A DNA stretch of 64,000 bases, from NCBI GenBank assembly GCA_030340625.1, contig JAOPHQ010006624.1, positions 1 to 64,000 of the forward strand. The letters are read 5' to 3'. Made by a program: the position numbers and the translations under genes. A model generated the notes under the pieces. That model searched no databases, had not been told where the DNA came from, and saw nothing but the letters and a program-made list of their open reading frames with translations. The number at the start of each line of letters is the position of its first letter. The stretch's first letter is position 1. Shown here in pieces: positions 36,827 to 50,320 of the stretch. This stretch comes from Merluccius polli (Eukaryota > Chordata > Actinopteri > Gadiformes > Merlucciidae).

Positions 36827-37076
36827 GTACAGTCACACACTGATTAAGCTGGTCAGCATTATCTCTACTAGGGGTGTGACAATGCACCATTTATTTTTAT
36901 TACTACTTATTTAATACAAAGTTTTGGCCCTCAAACCGATTTTGAGGTATCAATTTAATTAGATTTTGGACTATGCTTGCATTACCCAAATTGTATGAAA
37001 ACTTGACACCGTGATTATTTATTTGATTATTTATGTGACCTTGTGATATATATTATCCATGAAATGTGGTTTTCAG
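36827..37076. mobile_element. Short intron b-c with a MITE-end fragment
   Basis: CTAGGGGTGTGACAAT near 36868 resembles an end of a common fish hAT MITE (AGGGGTGTGAC). No partner end exists before exon c. The whole intron is only 250 bp. Confidence 0.4.
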
Positions 37077-37621
37077 GTGAAGGACCGCAGGATGGAGGCA
37101 TGCGCCTACGCCGCGCTGGGCGCCACCTACAGGCTGGTGCAGAAGTACGACAAGGCACTGGGCTACCACACCCAGGAGCTGGAGGTGTACCAGGAGCTGG
37201 GCGATGTGCCAGGGGAGTGCAAGGCCCATGGGCACCTGGCCGCCGTCTACATGGCGCTGGGGAAGTACGCCATCGCCTTCAAGAGCTACGAAGAGCAGCT
37301 GGAGCTGGGCCGCCGGCTCAAGGACCCTGCGGTGGAGGCACAGGTCTACGGCAACATGGGCATCACCAAGATGAACGTGGGCGTGATGGAGGAGGCCATC
37401 GGCTACCTGGAGCAGCAGCTGGCCACGCTGCAGCAGCTGAGCGGGAACGAGGCCATGCTGGACCGAGGCCGGGCCTACGGGAACCTGGGAGACTGCTACG
37501 AAGCCCTGGGGGATTTTGAGGAGGCCATCAAGTACTATGACCAGTACCTGTCGGTGGCCCAGAGCCTCAACCGCATGCAGGACCAGGAGAAGGCCTACCG
37601 GGGCCTCGGCAATGGACACAG
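37077..37621 (+). CDS. ttc28: ttc28 exon c: TPR units
   Basis: The acceptor is ggttttcag|GTGAAGGAC and the donor is GGACACAG|gtaagc. It enters at phase 0 and leaves with two bases of an Arg codon. It encodes residues 436-616, about four and a half TPRs, starting VKDRRMEACAYAALGATY. One unit is longer than 40 residues because of LQQLSGNEAMLDRGRAY, a linker that I recall as conserved in TTC28. The unit AYGNLGDCYEALGDFEEAI is canonical. The exon ends in YRGLGNGHR, and the split Arg is completed by exon d. High GC at third positions matches the neighbouring TPR exons. Confidence 0.95.
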
Positions 37622-39605
37622 GTAAGCAGGGTTTAACCTTTTTTTGTTGATGCACTCCAAAAAGTGCATTGGCAAGCATTTTTGACGAAGTAGTGTCGAA
37701 TTCCACTAGTTGTTGCCACAAGAGATAATTGCATTGACTTGGTATAATCCTTCTATGCATAATCTTTTCTCTTTCTCAGCTTGTTTTTTTTCTCCTTATC
37801 TTTCCTGAGCTAGCATTTGCAGACCACCGTAGTTTACAGGCTCCTTTACAATTGGTGTGCAGAGCCTGAATGCAATCCTGCCACCAGCTATCTCCAGCAG
37901 CTCCTAGCGGCCCAGACCTGATCTGTATGCAAAGAGGCTTTGGCACAGTCACGTCTGAAACAGTGGGGTTGAGGCAGTGTGCGGGGGTGGGGTTAATTTG
38001 AAACGACCTTTTACATTTTCTCTCTTTTTTCTGGATTTTCCTTCTCCCCCCCCCCGTGTATATCCACGCCGACTGATAGCATCCTGTGAGGATCGTCGGG
38101 GGTAACAAAGGCACCGAGGCAGTGCCAGAAATCCTCGTCTCAGGGATGATTTTCCTCCTCATTGTGCGACATCAACATGCCACCAAAGCAATCAGAAACT
38201 AGGCGGTTTAAGCCACCAGTCAGCTCAGAGGGGAATGACAGGCATCATCACCCGAATGCCGCTCCTCCTTCCGGAGCCACTCGTCAAGCGTTGCACATTA
38301 TTACGCAACGTTAATTAAGATCAGGAGTCTAGTCTAAACGCTCAAGGCTCACTCTGTGAACACTCAGTGTCAGAGTCCTATGTGGCGACTGTTGCAGAGG
38401 CATTGACTACGGCAGGGTAATTAGGATGACGCGATGAATGCGGCCCTCAATCACCTTTTTGCACAAATGGTACAAGAGACGTTGCTTCTTTGACAGATGA
38501 CCTATCTAGGGCAAAATGATGTGTTAGAAGTGTAGAGTTATCCACGGAAACCGGAGGCGGGGTTGTACCATATCCCCATATCTCTGGCTCATTTCACTCG
38601 TTAGTATCCTACACACACGCGCATGCACGCACACATACACCCATCCCGCAGGCACACACACACACACACACACACACGCATTATGCAAATACACACACAC
38701 ACACACACAAACATGCACACAAAAATGGAAAAACGTGTTTATGATTGAAAAATGTGAGTACACTGCAGCATCTCTGTCCTGGCTTTTGAATGTGTGACTC
38801 ACACCAGGCTTTTGCACTAACACTGTTCCAGCAATATGTGCACCCTGCTCTCCCCTAATAATGTCATGCTGTCATGCAGCAGATTAGATAAGGGGAAATA
38901 CAGAACGTTGTGTTATCTCAGTAACATATGAAATTGAAAGTTCATTGAGTGTAGTGTGCACGCAGTGCGATATCTCAGTGCCAGTCCTGTTTGTGTGTAC
39001 AATTTGAGCGGCAAATGCCAGTGACAGGTTGATCTAAACGGGGCCTTGATCATTGTTATATGTCACTTTGTAATCTGCTACAAACCGAACCCACCAGTAC
39101 AGGGGCGTCTACCTAACCCTAATCTCAGATCCAGCCATCCTACTTTGCTATAGCAGAACTTATTGGGGGGAGACGGCACAGAGCCTGGGCTGGAAATCAA
39201 AAATTGAAAGGGGCGGAGTAGTGATGCCTTGTTTCCTGTTTTGTTACAGAAGATATTCTGCTGAAGAGAAACTCATTTGCGGAGTGGATGAAGCTTTCAG
39301 AAGGGGGTTTTAATATGTGTATTTCTGCAGTTGCCAGTCTACACAGTGTTGATTTGAAACATTTATAGACTTTGGCCGAGTTTGTGTTCACTGTTAATAG
39401 CCAATTACGCGCTTCCAGATCCCTGCCTCCAGCGACACGATTGGTCAAAACAAATATGAAGCGAAAGAAAGTGAAATGCCCCGTTCAGCCATCTGCCGTC
39501 AGACTTTAGATATTAATTTAAAGTCTGATTTATGAGACGAGCGTCCACCTAATCCCTGCCTGCTGTGTGTGTGCCACCCCCCTCCCCCCCCACCCCCGCC
39601 TGCAG
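37622..39605. other. Intron c-d
   Basis: About 2 kb, mostly unique. (CA)n lies at 38653-38678 and 38691-38709. No exon or transposon was recognised; a C-rich tract forms the acceptor of exon d. Confidence 0.8.
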
Positions 39606-40129
39606 GGCCATGGGGAACCTGCAGCAGTCACTGGTGTGCTTTGAGAAGCGCCTGGTGGTGGCCCACGAGCTGGGCGAGTGCGGCGGCAAGGCCCAGGCAT
39701 ACGGAGAGCTGGGCGCCCTGCACAGCCAGCTGGGCAACTACGAGCAGGCCATCTCCTGCCTGGAGCGCCAGCTGGCCATCGCCCGCGACACCCGGGACCG
39801 CTCGCTGGAGGGCGACGCCAGCTGCGGTTTGGGCGGCGTCTACCAGGCCATGGGCGAGTACGAGACGGCGCTGCGCTGCCACCAGAGCGACCTGGAGATT
39901 GCAGAGGAGACGGGCAGCCCCGCCCGGCAGGGCCGCGCCTACGGCAACCTGGGCCTCACCTACGAGTCGCTGGGCAACTACGAGCGGGCGGTGGTGTTCC
40001 AGGAGCAGCACCTCAGCGTGGCGGCGCAGACCAACGACCTGGCTGCCAAGACGCTGGCCTACGGCAGCCTCGGGAGGACACACCACGCGCTGCAGAACTA
40101 CTCGCAGGCTGTCATGTACCTGCAGGAAG
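39606..40129 (+). CDS. ttc28: ttc28 exon d: last full TPR block
   Basis: The acceptor is cgcctgcag|GGCCATGGGG after a C-rich tract, and the donor is GCAGGAAG|gtgagt. The first base completes AGG (Arg) and the exon leaves after one base of a Gly codon. It encodes residues 617-791, with units such as AYGELGALHSQLGNYEQAI, CGLGGVYQAMGEYETAL, AYGNLGLTYESLGNYERAV and AYGSLGRTHHALQNYSQAV. The last A-helix has Gln for the usual Gly (HALQN), marking the approach to the end of the array. Codon use is strongly G/C-ending. The reverse strand also has a long open frame here, which I treat as a shadow of the GC-rich repeats. Confidence 0.95.
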
Positions 40130-40147
40130 GTGAGTGGCAGTGACACG

Positions 40148-40186
<39 letters not shown>

Positions 40187-40869
40187 AGCAGGGCGAGCTG
40201 TCTTTGTTGTCTCGAGTCGATAGGCTCACTTTGTGAGGCCATGAATACGAAATCCGTTGCCAATTTGCGGCTAAGCTTTTGCCATGTCTTTATCAGGTAT
40301 TGCGAGTGTGTTCCATGTCCTTCGGTGTTGAATGCACACACCTTATGCGCTCATCGTATGGGAGAGCTGCTTTGCATACTATTTATGCAGGCGTGTGTGT
40401 GTGTGTACGTATGTGTCTGTCATTATGTGAGTGTGCGCCTGTGTGTATGCATGTGCTAAATCAGAATGCAGGGCCTGTTTGCTCCCTCACCGTGCTACAC
40501 ACCTCTGAACCCACTCCTGTGTGATGGCGCTCTGTCAATGAGGTGCCAAAGGGATCTCTTTACACAGCGGCTGGCTGCCTCTCACGCTCCATTGTCCCTC
40601 ACACAGCTCTCATGGTGAAATAAACACCTCCAGCTCAGCCCTCCCCCCCCAGAACCCAACGCCATCGACAGAACAAGTGTCAGGGAACGGGGAAAGTGAC
40701 ATACGGAGGGAGCCAATGATAAGGTTGAATGACGGGTCGTTGTCTCCGCCCCCTTCCATTCCTGCCCCCCCCCCCCCCCCCCCCCCTCACGAACTCTAAC
40801 CATCCATCCACCTCACTTTCCAAATCTCATCACGATAAGGGAGATGCTTTAATCTGAAGCAACTTGCGG

Positions 40870-41225
40870 TTAAAGCTGCAGTAGGTAAGATTGTATATAT
40901 ATATAAATTTTTTTTCTCCAAAATATTTCTTACCGTGGACATACTGTCTACTGTGAGAGAGTAGGGAGGCCCCAATCAAGCTAGCATAGCTTTTTGAGCA
41001 TATAGCTTGACAGCGAGTAGTACTAGCTGGTTGGAAAGTTACTTATTTGTATGATAATTGTGGTGTGGAAAAAAGAGGGCGGAGCCTTGCTGGGAAATGT
41101 GAGAATGGAAATTCTCTGCACTGCTTACACTGATCAATGAAACTCACTCACAGTACACTGTGAGTCAGGGTGTCTACGTTAAGATATGTTTTGGAGCGAT
41201 AAAATCTTACTTTCTGCAGCTTTAA
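40870..41225. mobile_element. MITE with long inverted repeats and TTAA ends
   Basis: TTAAAGCTGCAGTAGGTAAG begins at 40870, and the complement of TTAAAGCTGCAGAAAGTAAG ends at 41225, a 23-bp inverted repeat with two or three mismatches. TTAA at both ends is compatible with a TTAA target site (piggyBac-like) or with a TWA site (Harbinger-like). This is a widely dispersed fish element as I recall. No coding sequence. Confidence 0.82.
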
Positions 41226-43242
41226 TGCCGGGAGAGTACATTAGCGAGCTGGTAGGTCATGCAACTTGATGAAGGATACCTATGGTAGGCTGCAGAAAAC
41301 CCAGGACCTTTCGCCCAAGCCTAACCCAGACTATCCTGCTGTGCAAAAAAAAATGTCACCTTTGCAGTGGTCTTGGCATTAGTTATTTCACCGTGGTGTG
41401 GGGTATATGTGTTGGTGTGTGTGCGTGCATGCGTACTCGTATACGCGCACTTGTTTCTGCATGTGTGCGTACGTGTTTGTGTGCGCGCGTGTTTGCATGT
41501 GCGTGTGAACGGGCCACAGGAAGGTGTCTCCACCCCTATCTGTCTTCCATCTGCTTTATTAGAGTTTGCCGGGCATGGGGTGACCCACACACACCCACTC
41601 CTCGTTGAGCTTCAATGGAAGCAGAGGTGACAGGCCACTCTATCTCCACCCTGTCCTCCTGTTGTCCCCTGCACTGTCCTTGTATTGTTCCTTGCCGCAG
41701 CTTGGAGAGAGAGAGAGAGAAAAAAAGAAAAAAAAAAGAACCACCAGCGCCTTCACTATCCTTGACAGCCAATTATTTCTGGCCAACCTACCCAGACCTA
41801 AAAGTTGGCAAGGTGTGTTTTCTTCCCTCCCTCCGTTAGTACTCTTTCTGTTTTTTTCTCCATACCGCTGCCCTTTTATTTATCCTTTTTTCTCTTCTTC
41901 GTCTTTATGGCGCACTGCTTGGTTTTTCTGTTTTTTTTTGTTCCCTCTGAAAAAGATTAATTGGAAAGAGACCCAAGGATGCAGTTTCCTGCGAGCGATG
42001 AAAGTGATGACTTTTGCCCCTGAAATGTGCTTTTGTACGTGCCAGCGAGGGTTACGTTGCGGATGCAGTGTTCTGTAATGCATTGCGTCGTGTCAAACTG
42101 CGACGCAAAGGTAGAGAGTCACACTGATCCGTAGCTGTTATTGATATTATTCTCTGTTTGTGCACTTATCTTCCTCTAGATTTTAAATAAAAAGGATAGC
42201 TAAAGGGCATTGGTGTGCCAAACGCCAGACATTTGGCATGGAAATGCAGCTTTGTCCTGATAACCGCTACATGTGTCATATAATCAATGGGGTGTTTTTA
42301 CGCACGGATGGCAGAAACACGGTTCATTCAACCAACCAAAAGTTAACACCAAATGTAATAGCTTGAACTTATAAAAGCCCCTTTTCACGCAACCACACTT
42401 AACTATGGTGCTAATCAAGGACTGTGTTACTTAATTGACATGCCACTTTATACTTAAATGCTACAAATTGGTTGTGACAAACCACTAAGAATAAAGGCGT
42501 TAAGTCACAAAAAAAATAAATTGTCATTGGTTAAACACCACAAAAGGGCGGTATTCGCGTACGAAACATCTGACGTTGTAATTTCCTTATTGGTTTGTTG
42601 CTGTAAATGTTGAATTGTTGGTTGATTCGTGGCTGATGCTGGCAGCGGGCGCGGGCCGTGTGGTATTCATTTACAACCGCCCGGCCGAGCTGAGTGGAGA
42701 GCCGTTCCACTGGTGACAGAACCGTTTGCAGCTCCACTCCCCCAAACCAGCTGGAAGTATGTGGGTGTGGAGAGAGCGCTGGAGGAACGAGGTCTTTTCT
42801 GTCCTAACGCCGCTCGCTGTCAGGCCCCCCAGGCAGGGCACCAACAAATTTAGCGAAAACAGCTCACTGGACAACAACAGGAAAAACCGCAGTTCTTCTC
42901 GGACACGCGTGTGTTTATGGTGTGACATTGAGTAGAAAAATGACCCAAAAAAAGTAATTGTTGATAATCTGGTTATAGTCGAGCTGTCAACATGCCTCTC
43001 TGAGAGCTGACACCCTCACCTCATTTCCACATTTGAGGATAATGACCATGAAAAATAAAACAAACGTGTGCACTGTCTACCCTTGCAGTACCAGTATTAC
43101 AATTCATACTGGATAGGACATTGTGTTGCTGAAAACTGTGTGGTCTATTAACATACAGACCACACACTCTAGGTGTGCTGATTTCAGGTCAATGTTGCTT
43201 GATGGCGTGTGTGGTGTGGAATTGTGTTTGTGACTTCAGAAT

Positions 43243-43334
43243 ATGCAGTTATGTGTGTGTGTATGCATCTATCTGTGTGTGTATTTGTGTGCATGTATAC
43301 TGTGTGTGTGTGTGTGTGTGTGTTTGCATGTATT

Positions 43335-43365
<31 letters not shown>

Positions 43366-43370
43366 ATGCA

Positions 43371-43408
<38 letters not shown>
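43243..43408. repeat. (TG)n array with GCATGTATTTG spacers
   Basis: TG tracts are separated by repeated tttgcatg(t/c)atttg words, showing growth by duplication of tract plus spacer. Confidence 0.9.
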
Positions 43409-43409
<1 letters not shown>

Positions 43410-44369
43410 CCCCGGGGTGCATGTGGGCTCTGAGACCTATGGAGATGGTGGCCTCCAGCTGTCAGGCAGCCTTTAAAGCACTCTCAGCCGCGTGTGTGTG
43501 TAGTCTCTCTTCAGGGTGTAGCCGGCCTCGGCTGTGTCCTCGTGTCATCTGGTGCTACGTGACTGGGCCTGTGGGGCGCAGCCAAGGCACTGGCAGACGA
43601 TAGACCGCACACGATACCAAGCGGGAGGATAATGAAGTAGAATTAGATGCGGTGTGGGGGGGGGCGGTGGTAGTGAACGGGTACCCTTACGCTACATACG
43701 TACGCGTCACAAATCACTGTCATTAGTTTGTTGTTAACCAGAGGAACAAAGGGAAGGCTGATGGCGTTCAACCCTGATCACAGAGATCTGTCGTCGTAGT
43801 GCGGTGGAGGCGAACTAAGCGTAGGAGAGTGTGTGTGTCAGTGTCAGCGCGCGCGTGTGTGCGCCTGTGTGCGCCTGTGTCACGTGCGCACGCAGATGAA
43901 ACTCTGCGGTGGAAGTTGCGTTGAGCGAAGGCTTGGGGGGGGCTGCCGACGAGGGAGCTGGCAGCAGTTTCCTGTAGCTGGTTCCCGCGGCTAATGAGCC
44001 CTAAGCAGCCCGCGTCCCCGCGAAACGCTTCCACCGCCGTCGACATGAAACGGGCAGAGGGAGGAGAGAGAGTGAAGACTGGCGGTGGTGACGGTGTTGG
44101 AGGTGGTGGTGGTAGGGGGTGGGGGGTGGGGGGGGGGGGGGGGGGGTTGAGCGACGAAACACAGAAGGTGGAGAGATGAAGGGAGGGAAGGGGGGGAGGA
44201 GGAGGAGGAGGAGAGAGAGAGGGAGAGAGGGGAGCAGCAGAACAGATGTGAGAGAAGGAGGGCAGAGGGGGAAATAAGAGAGAAAGAGAGAGAGTAAAAG
44301 AAGGGATGAGGGGGGGAAGCAAAGGAGGGAGCGTGTGTGGGTAGATAAGGGACAGTGCGCAGCGGGCTT

Positions 44370-44490
44370 CAAAGGCTGCCGGCTCTGTGAGCGCGCGCGG
44401 CCAGAGTCGCCGCGCGCACGTACCCCCGGGGCTCTCTGCGGGGCCGGAGACGGGCCGGCACCGGGCCGGCGCCGCGATGGTCACGCTCTC
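44370..44490. promoter_or_regulatory. CpG-dense patch
   Basis: Words such as gcgcgcgcgg, ccgcgcgcac and ggccggcgccgcg give local CpG density of island type. No transcription start motif or exon can be assigned. Confidence 0.2.
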
Positions 44491-45582
44491 CGTTCTGGTC
44501 TTATCTGGGTCGGCCACAGACCGCTTTCCGCAAACGGCAAAGCAAAAGGTGAACTAGCAAGAAGAGAGTTCCCTTCTGACCACCCCCCCCCAATCAAAAA
44601 CATAAATACAAATCTAAAGAGTTTAAACCTCTCAGACACACACACACACACACACACACCTGAGTGGAGAGTCTATATTGTGGCCCTCCACAGGGTAAGC
44701 GTGACCCGGGAGCCGGTTTGACCGCTCGCTGTGTGTTTACCACCGGGGGATGTGTGGGTGTCGCGGTCGCCTGTCTGCTCTCATCATTCTCCCCGGATCG
44801 CGAGACATTCTCATCTGAGTAATTGGACAGAAGCGAAAGCATTCGCTCGGCAGGCAGAGCTGAGGACACATGCAAAGATGTGACACACGCCTCACCGCTC
44901 GAGGGATCGAGAGTGAAAAACAAGCCGCTCACCCGCTGCCAGGTGATCTGACATAAAGTCAGCAACACCCACTAAACACGCGTGCCACCGCACACACACA
45001 CACACACACACACACACAGGCATGCACGCACACAGGCATGCACACGCACACATCGTGCGCACGCTTCTACTCATCTTCACTTACAAACATCCGGAAAAAA
45101 AAAACACATTCATCGCATGTTCACAAACACAAGTGCACAGTATGCAAATGCACACACACACATGCAAATCTCTGTTGGCTTCCACAACAAACTGGAGGTT
45201 TGTTCCCCTGCTGTGCGGGCGTCGTGCTGCACGTTTGCGAAAAGAAAGAGTGTTTTTGTGCAAATATTTGCCGGCTGCTCCATCATGCTGTTTGCTTAGT
45301 TAGTTCACCACCGTTAAGACGAGCGGCGGGAGGGTGCTTGTGTTTGCCTGGCCAGTTGATCTTTGCCATTGATTACTCAGCAGTCACATTAGTGCCCTCT
45401 AAACCTCTCAGTGTGTGCTGTGTGTGTTTTGTGTGTGTGTGTGCGCGCAATATGTTATATGTACAACTAAAGCCAAACGGCGAGATCTGTTTACCGTTAG
45501 AATATTAGCACCATGCTACGCTAACATCTGTTTCTACTTCCCTTTCTCTGTACTCTCTATCTTCCTCTATCTCTCTCTCTCT

Positions 45583-45622
<40 letters not shown>

Positions 45623-45662
45623 TCTCATTCTCATTTGCTTCTGTGCTTTGTTGCCCTGACAG

Positions 45663-45772
45663 GCCTGAGGCTTGCGGAGCAGCTGGCCCGACGCGAGGAC
45701 GAGGCGAAGATCCGCCATCGTCTGGGGTTGTCACTCTGGGCCAGTGGAAACCTGGAGGAGGCTCAACATCAG
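45663..45772 (+). CDS. ttc28: ttc28 exon e: terminal TPR
   Basis: The acceptor is gccctgacag|GCCTGAGGC and the donor is CAACATCAG|gtaact. It completes the Gly codon left by exon d and ends at phase 0. It encodes about 37 residues (LRLAEQLARREDEAKIRHRL, then GLSLWASGNLEEAQHQ), the second helix of one TPR and the first helix of another. The polypyrimidine tract is a long (CT)n microsatellite just upstream. I found it by matching phase and remembered TTC28 sequence, because it is too short to stand out as an open frame. Confidence 0.92.
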
Positions 45773-45774
45773 GT

Positions 45775-46025
45775 AACTCCTCTCCTCCTCTCCCCCTGCC
45801 TCTGCTTCCCTCCTCTGCTCCCTTCTCGTCTGCTCCCCTCCCCTTTTCTCGACTCTTGCTCGTCTCCCCACGTGCCTCTCCTCTTCTCGCCCGCTCTCAT
45901 CCTCCGCCGCTCCATTCTCTCGTCTCCTTTCCTCCCCTCCCCTCTCCTCTCCTCTGCCCTTCCCTCTCCTCTCCTCTCCTCTCCTCTGATCTCCTCCCCT
46001 CTCCTCTCCTCTGATCTCCTCTGCT
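45775..46025. repeat. CTCCT/TCTCC pentamer-rich satellite
   Basis: Degenerate ctcct and tctcc pentamers become regular ctcctctcct units with gatctcc interruptions at about 45985-46020. It starts immediately after the exon e donor. Confidence 0.85.
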
Positions 46026-46702
46026 ATTCTATTTGTGTCTACTCCGCTCTCATCTATTTCCGTCTACTCTAGTTTCCCGTCAACTCTGCTCCACTTTGCC
46101 GCTCATTCTGCTTGTAGTAGTGAGGTATTGGTACGCACAACAGAAGAATCCCAAGCGTGCCGTGTGCGAATGTGTGACACGGTTGTGTAAGAGTGTGACC
46201 TGGAAAAAAAACAGAGGAAAGAGAAAGCGAGAGAGAGAGAGAGAGAGAGAGAGAGGGCAGGTTGACTGCACCACTCGAAAAACGGTGGCAACGTGCTGGG
46301 GAGTGTGTTGAGCAGGTATCTGCTGTCAACACAGACACGCAACAGATGACTGGAGATGTTTTGCGTGTACGCGTACTGCGTCTCCGGAGCCTCCTACACC
46401 TTATCACACGCACACTAAACAATATCTCTCTCTCTCTCGCTCTCCCTCTCCCCGAGCCGCTACCCACCTGCCAAGTAGTGGAGCACACGTTGAACATCTC
46501 TCTGTACAACACTACACGGTCCTGGCGGGGTTAGGTTCCCGTAGCCGGATAGGATAAACAGTTTTTCACTCCAATGAGCAGTGACAGCGGTCTGCGTGTG
46601 TGCAGTGCAGGCTAAACCACCGCTTGTGACCCTGCAGATCCGCGGTCTGCAGGGATATCCTCCACCGCCTGTTTTCCGAGCGCACACGCGAATAACAGGC
46701 TA

Positions 46703-47085
46703 ACGCCGGGATCAGACTGCACAAATTCACAGCCCGATTCCAACACAATTTTTTTTCCGTTTCAGCGTCGCATGCGATTACGAAGTGATCGTCGGAATAG
46801 GCCGTCGTACCCTGCGTGTCGCGTGACACGGGCCAAAAGCTTGCAATGTGGCATCTGGGATGCGCTACGACGCCGCAACATAAACACTGGCGTGTTTGAA
46901 TGTTCCTAACCGTTGTCGTGTTGTCCGGCAACTCCTACGCTGACATTGATGGACATTGCTGAATAGCGCGCCCCGTCTCCAGCCCAAGTCACAGCAAGAT
47001 TGTATGATGCAATATTTGCCAAATTTGACATGGTGACCGTCGTGAGAGACAACAAATGTGTGAGATCCGTCGTCTGATCCTGGCA
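46703..47085. mobile_element. MITE-like inverted-repeat element
   Basis: GCCGGGATCAGAC (46705-46717) pairs with GTCTGATCCTGGC (47072-47084), one mismatch in 13. The interior is non-coding. The start and end are approximate because the outer bases and target site are unclear. Confidence 0.5.
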
Positions 47086-47632
47086 TAATAATGCTGCAGA
47101 AATGCGACCCAGATTCTCTTCCCTGTGTCCTGTCTGTGTCATACCAATGAGATTCAAACAAGCCTTGTTTGTAATTATCTAAATCAGTCTGACCTCAGGT
47201 GGAAACGAGACCACAGCCCCCAGTGATGACCCCCATTATGAGGATCGTGTACCTAGTCTTTTACATTAAAATAATATCTTTCCTGAAAGAAAAAAAAAGA
47301 CTGTGCACACAGCTAATTATTATTATTTTTCTTCCTCTAGATGTTTCACATTTACATAATTACATTTTTACAATCATTACATCGTTCACCTCGCCAGTTC
47401 CCGGTGACCCTTTTTCCCTCACGTTTCCCCACGTCGATATCTAAACCGTTTTACGCGTCAGCCCGCCGCTCCCGTTGTGAATTGTTCGTGGGAAAGGACA
47501 CTGTTGTCCTTAGAGTATAGATCAGATCATTATTCATGAGACATTATGCCGCTACAGATGACCTTGCTAGTATCCTGACCCACTTTAAGCCTGCCGTCGT
47601 ATTGGCTTCCACGCATTTTTTCCCACATTTTC

Positions 47633-47665
<33 letters not shown>

Positions 47666-48757
47666 TGTGGAGATGTATAAAGCCATCTATACTTGTGAGA
47701 ACTACAAACGGGCATACCTGACCTCATCGCCTGCCTTCTCCGCATTTTAAACCCAATTTTTTGTGTCGACACCCTTGCTTTGATCCCCGCGTCCTCCGTG
47801 ACACACACACACACGGGGGGGGGGGGGGGGGGGGGGGGCGGTGTGTGTCTCGACTGCGATCGGCTATTTAAAGAAGAAGCTCTCCCTGCAGCCCTGTTGA
47901 CAAGGTAGAATCTAGCCGCACTTTATACCTAAGTCGAGGCGGCTCATGTCGACTTAGACATTAATACACGAGATTAAACCTCGTTTTCAATGGCTGATAT
48001 TGTCTGCGGGGCAGGATTACCTTCACCGGGGACGATGTCATCCACCACCATGCTATCATTTGTGGTTTCCTCTCCATCTCAATCTTTAAAAACCGATGTG
48101 TGTTTTTTTTGCCAACTGAAGCCAGCCTTCTTCATGCGTATGAGATGAAAGCAGTTCCCAGCTCACCGTGTGGCGCCTGTGATATTGAAATGCTCAGGGA
48201 CACCGTCATTTGAATGTTTGGCCGAGCTATGGGGGTTGGAGACAGAGCTGGGGGTGGGAGTGGGGGGGGGGGGGGCAGACATATCGCAGCCACGCCGTGT
48301 CGCAGCTAGCCTGGTCGTCATTGCGGACGCAGCACTTTTGGGATTGCGTGCTCCTTTCATCCGGCCCAAGGCGAGGTCGGACCATTTGGGGGAGGGGGTG
48401 GGGTGAGTGGGTTCTGTGAGGAATTTGTTTCACTCTTAAAGTGGATGTCTCTGAGCCTGGCAGATTAAAACAGCAGCCGAGTAGCAATCAGGTCCCGCGG
48501 TCCTATCAGCAGAATCAATGGCTCCGGGGGCCAGCGTAGGACCCGCCTGGTCCCCGGTCTCTCCTGTTCTCCCGCTCCCTCTGGCACACTTCCCTGCGTG
48601 ACCTTGGGATGGACGCTGCGCTGGCCAAGGTGTACCTGCTTTGTGCACACATGCATGCAGAGCAAACAAATTCCATCCATTAAATAATACTAACACTCTA
48701 ACACTCACAACACCTGTGCATCCACACACACACCTGTGCGAACACACATACACACAT

Positions 48758-48977
<220 letters not shown>

Positions 48978-49280
48978 TTCCACTCATTCCTGAGAGTTTT
49001 AGTCCCTCTGCTTGGTCTGTCATCATGGAGGCCAGCTCCCTAGCAGTACCAGTCATTTTAAAGGGCGTCCAAAAGGGCAGCTATGGGAAATCAATGACAA
49101 CTCCCATGAGTCACCACTCCCGTGTCCGGGTGTTCCGATTGGCCACTGGACACTCGGACACGCTAGGCTCCTCCCATCGCCCTTTCTACACCCCTGCCAC
49201 ACCCACCGCTGTTTTGCCTCCGCAGTGCCAATTCTGATGATGTACACAAAATGTACACACGGCCATGCCACACACGCGTG

Positions 49281-49296
49281 CGCACACACACACACA

Positions 49297-49351
<55 letters not shown>
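49281..49351. repeat. (CA)n array
   Basis: CA repeats interrupted by a short ctctct word, then pure CA for about 48 bp. Confidence 0.95.
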
Positions 49352-49356
<5 letters not shown>

Positions 49357-50107
49357 TAGTCAGATAGCAGATGAACCGATATATAGAGAGGGAGAGAGAC
49401 AGAAGTATCTAGCTATTATCCATCTATTTCTATGTGGGGAAAGGGAGACAGCATGAGAAGCAGCAGGGGAAGGACCCTAGTAAACAGCAGGCTTGCCTCA
49501 GCACAGTACAGTGAGGCGGAATGCTACCATCTAGTGGTTCACGTCCCTTTTCGTTCCCTGTTCAATACCCTGTATAATCACATATTTAAAGGACAATAGC
49601 GGTCTGGGTGATCAAACCATCGTAATCTCCCGGCTCGACTGAAACATCTGTTACCAATACAGTTTGTCAAAATCGCTTTGGTGCGCTGATTCTGACTAAG
49701 AGCATTTCCCATGAACATGCCTGCCAGGAAGGAAACTCCGTACTGACTCACGCACATTGATCCTAAAAAGACGAATGTGCTATATTGCATCCGTTTTACA
49801 TCCGTGACGAGAGCACTGTCACGCAAAATGCTGTTCTTCTGTACCAGAATCGGTACAAGGAAGTCATTCTGACAAACGATATTGGTAACGGATGTCTTGA
49901 GAGAAGCCAGGACAGACTGGTGTGACGGTTTGATCAACCAGACCGGTATCGTCCTTAAATAAAGAAAACCATGATCAAATAGACGTTTGATCATGCCACC
50001 ATGCATGGAGCTCATCAGCATCAGCTCCTATAATGACCAGCGAAATGTGTAAATCTGGAAATGATAACGTCTTGACTCCAGCGCCGTGCCTCTGTTTGTG
50101 CCTGCAG

Positions 50108-50237
50108 CTCTACCGCGCTTCCGCTCTGTTTGAGACGATACGCCACGAGGCCCAGCACAGCACCGACTACAAACTGTCTCTGTTTGACCTGCAAACATCC
50201 TGCTACCAGGCGCTCCAGAGGGTCCTCGTCAGCCTCG
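50108..50237 (+). CDS. ttc28: ttc28 exon f: TPR-to-linker helices
   Basis: The acceptor is gtgcctgcag|CTCTACCGC and the donor is AGCCTCG|gtacga. It enters at phase 0 and leaves after one base of a Gly codon. It encodes LYRASALFETIRHEAQHS followed by TDYKLSLFDLQTSCYQALQR and VLVSL. This amphipathic stretch ends the TPR solenoid. The LYRASALFE and TDYKLSLFDLQ blocks match TTC28 as I recall it. A 4.3-kb microsatellite-rich intron precedes it. Confidence 0.93.
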
Positions 50238-50320
50238 GTACGATGAGAGCACTGTTTTCGCTTGTTTTCTTCTTCCTGAGTTTCCCCGTTTACTCATCTG
50301 TGTGCATTGCTGTTGTGCAA

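Larger units (their letters stand above)
40130..45662. other. Intron d-e (5.5 kb)
   Basis: It holds (TG)n at 40151-40182, a 22-base C-run at 40766-40787, a MITE (40870-41225), a TG compound array at 43243-43408, a G-run and GA-rich tract at 44115-44300, a CpG-rich patch at 44370-44490, (CA)n at 44637-44659 and 44992-45018, and (CT)n at 45567-45627. No exon was seen; exons d and e join in phase. Confidence 0.85.

Noticed and set aside
49578..50021. 147-codon minus-strand frame in intron e-f
   Set aside because: Its composition is more balanced than the repeat frames, but I recognise no family, see no splice borders, and it lies between two exons joined in phase.
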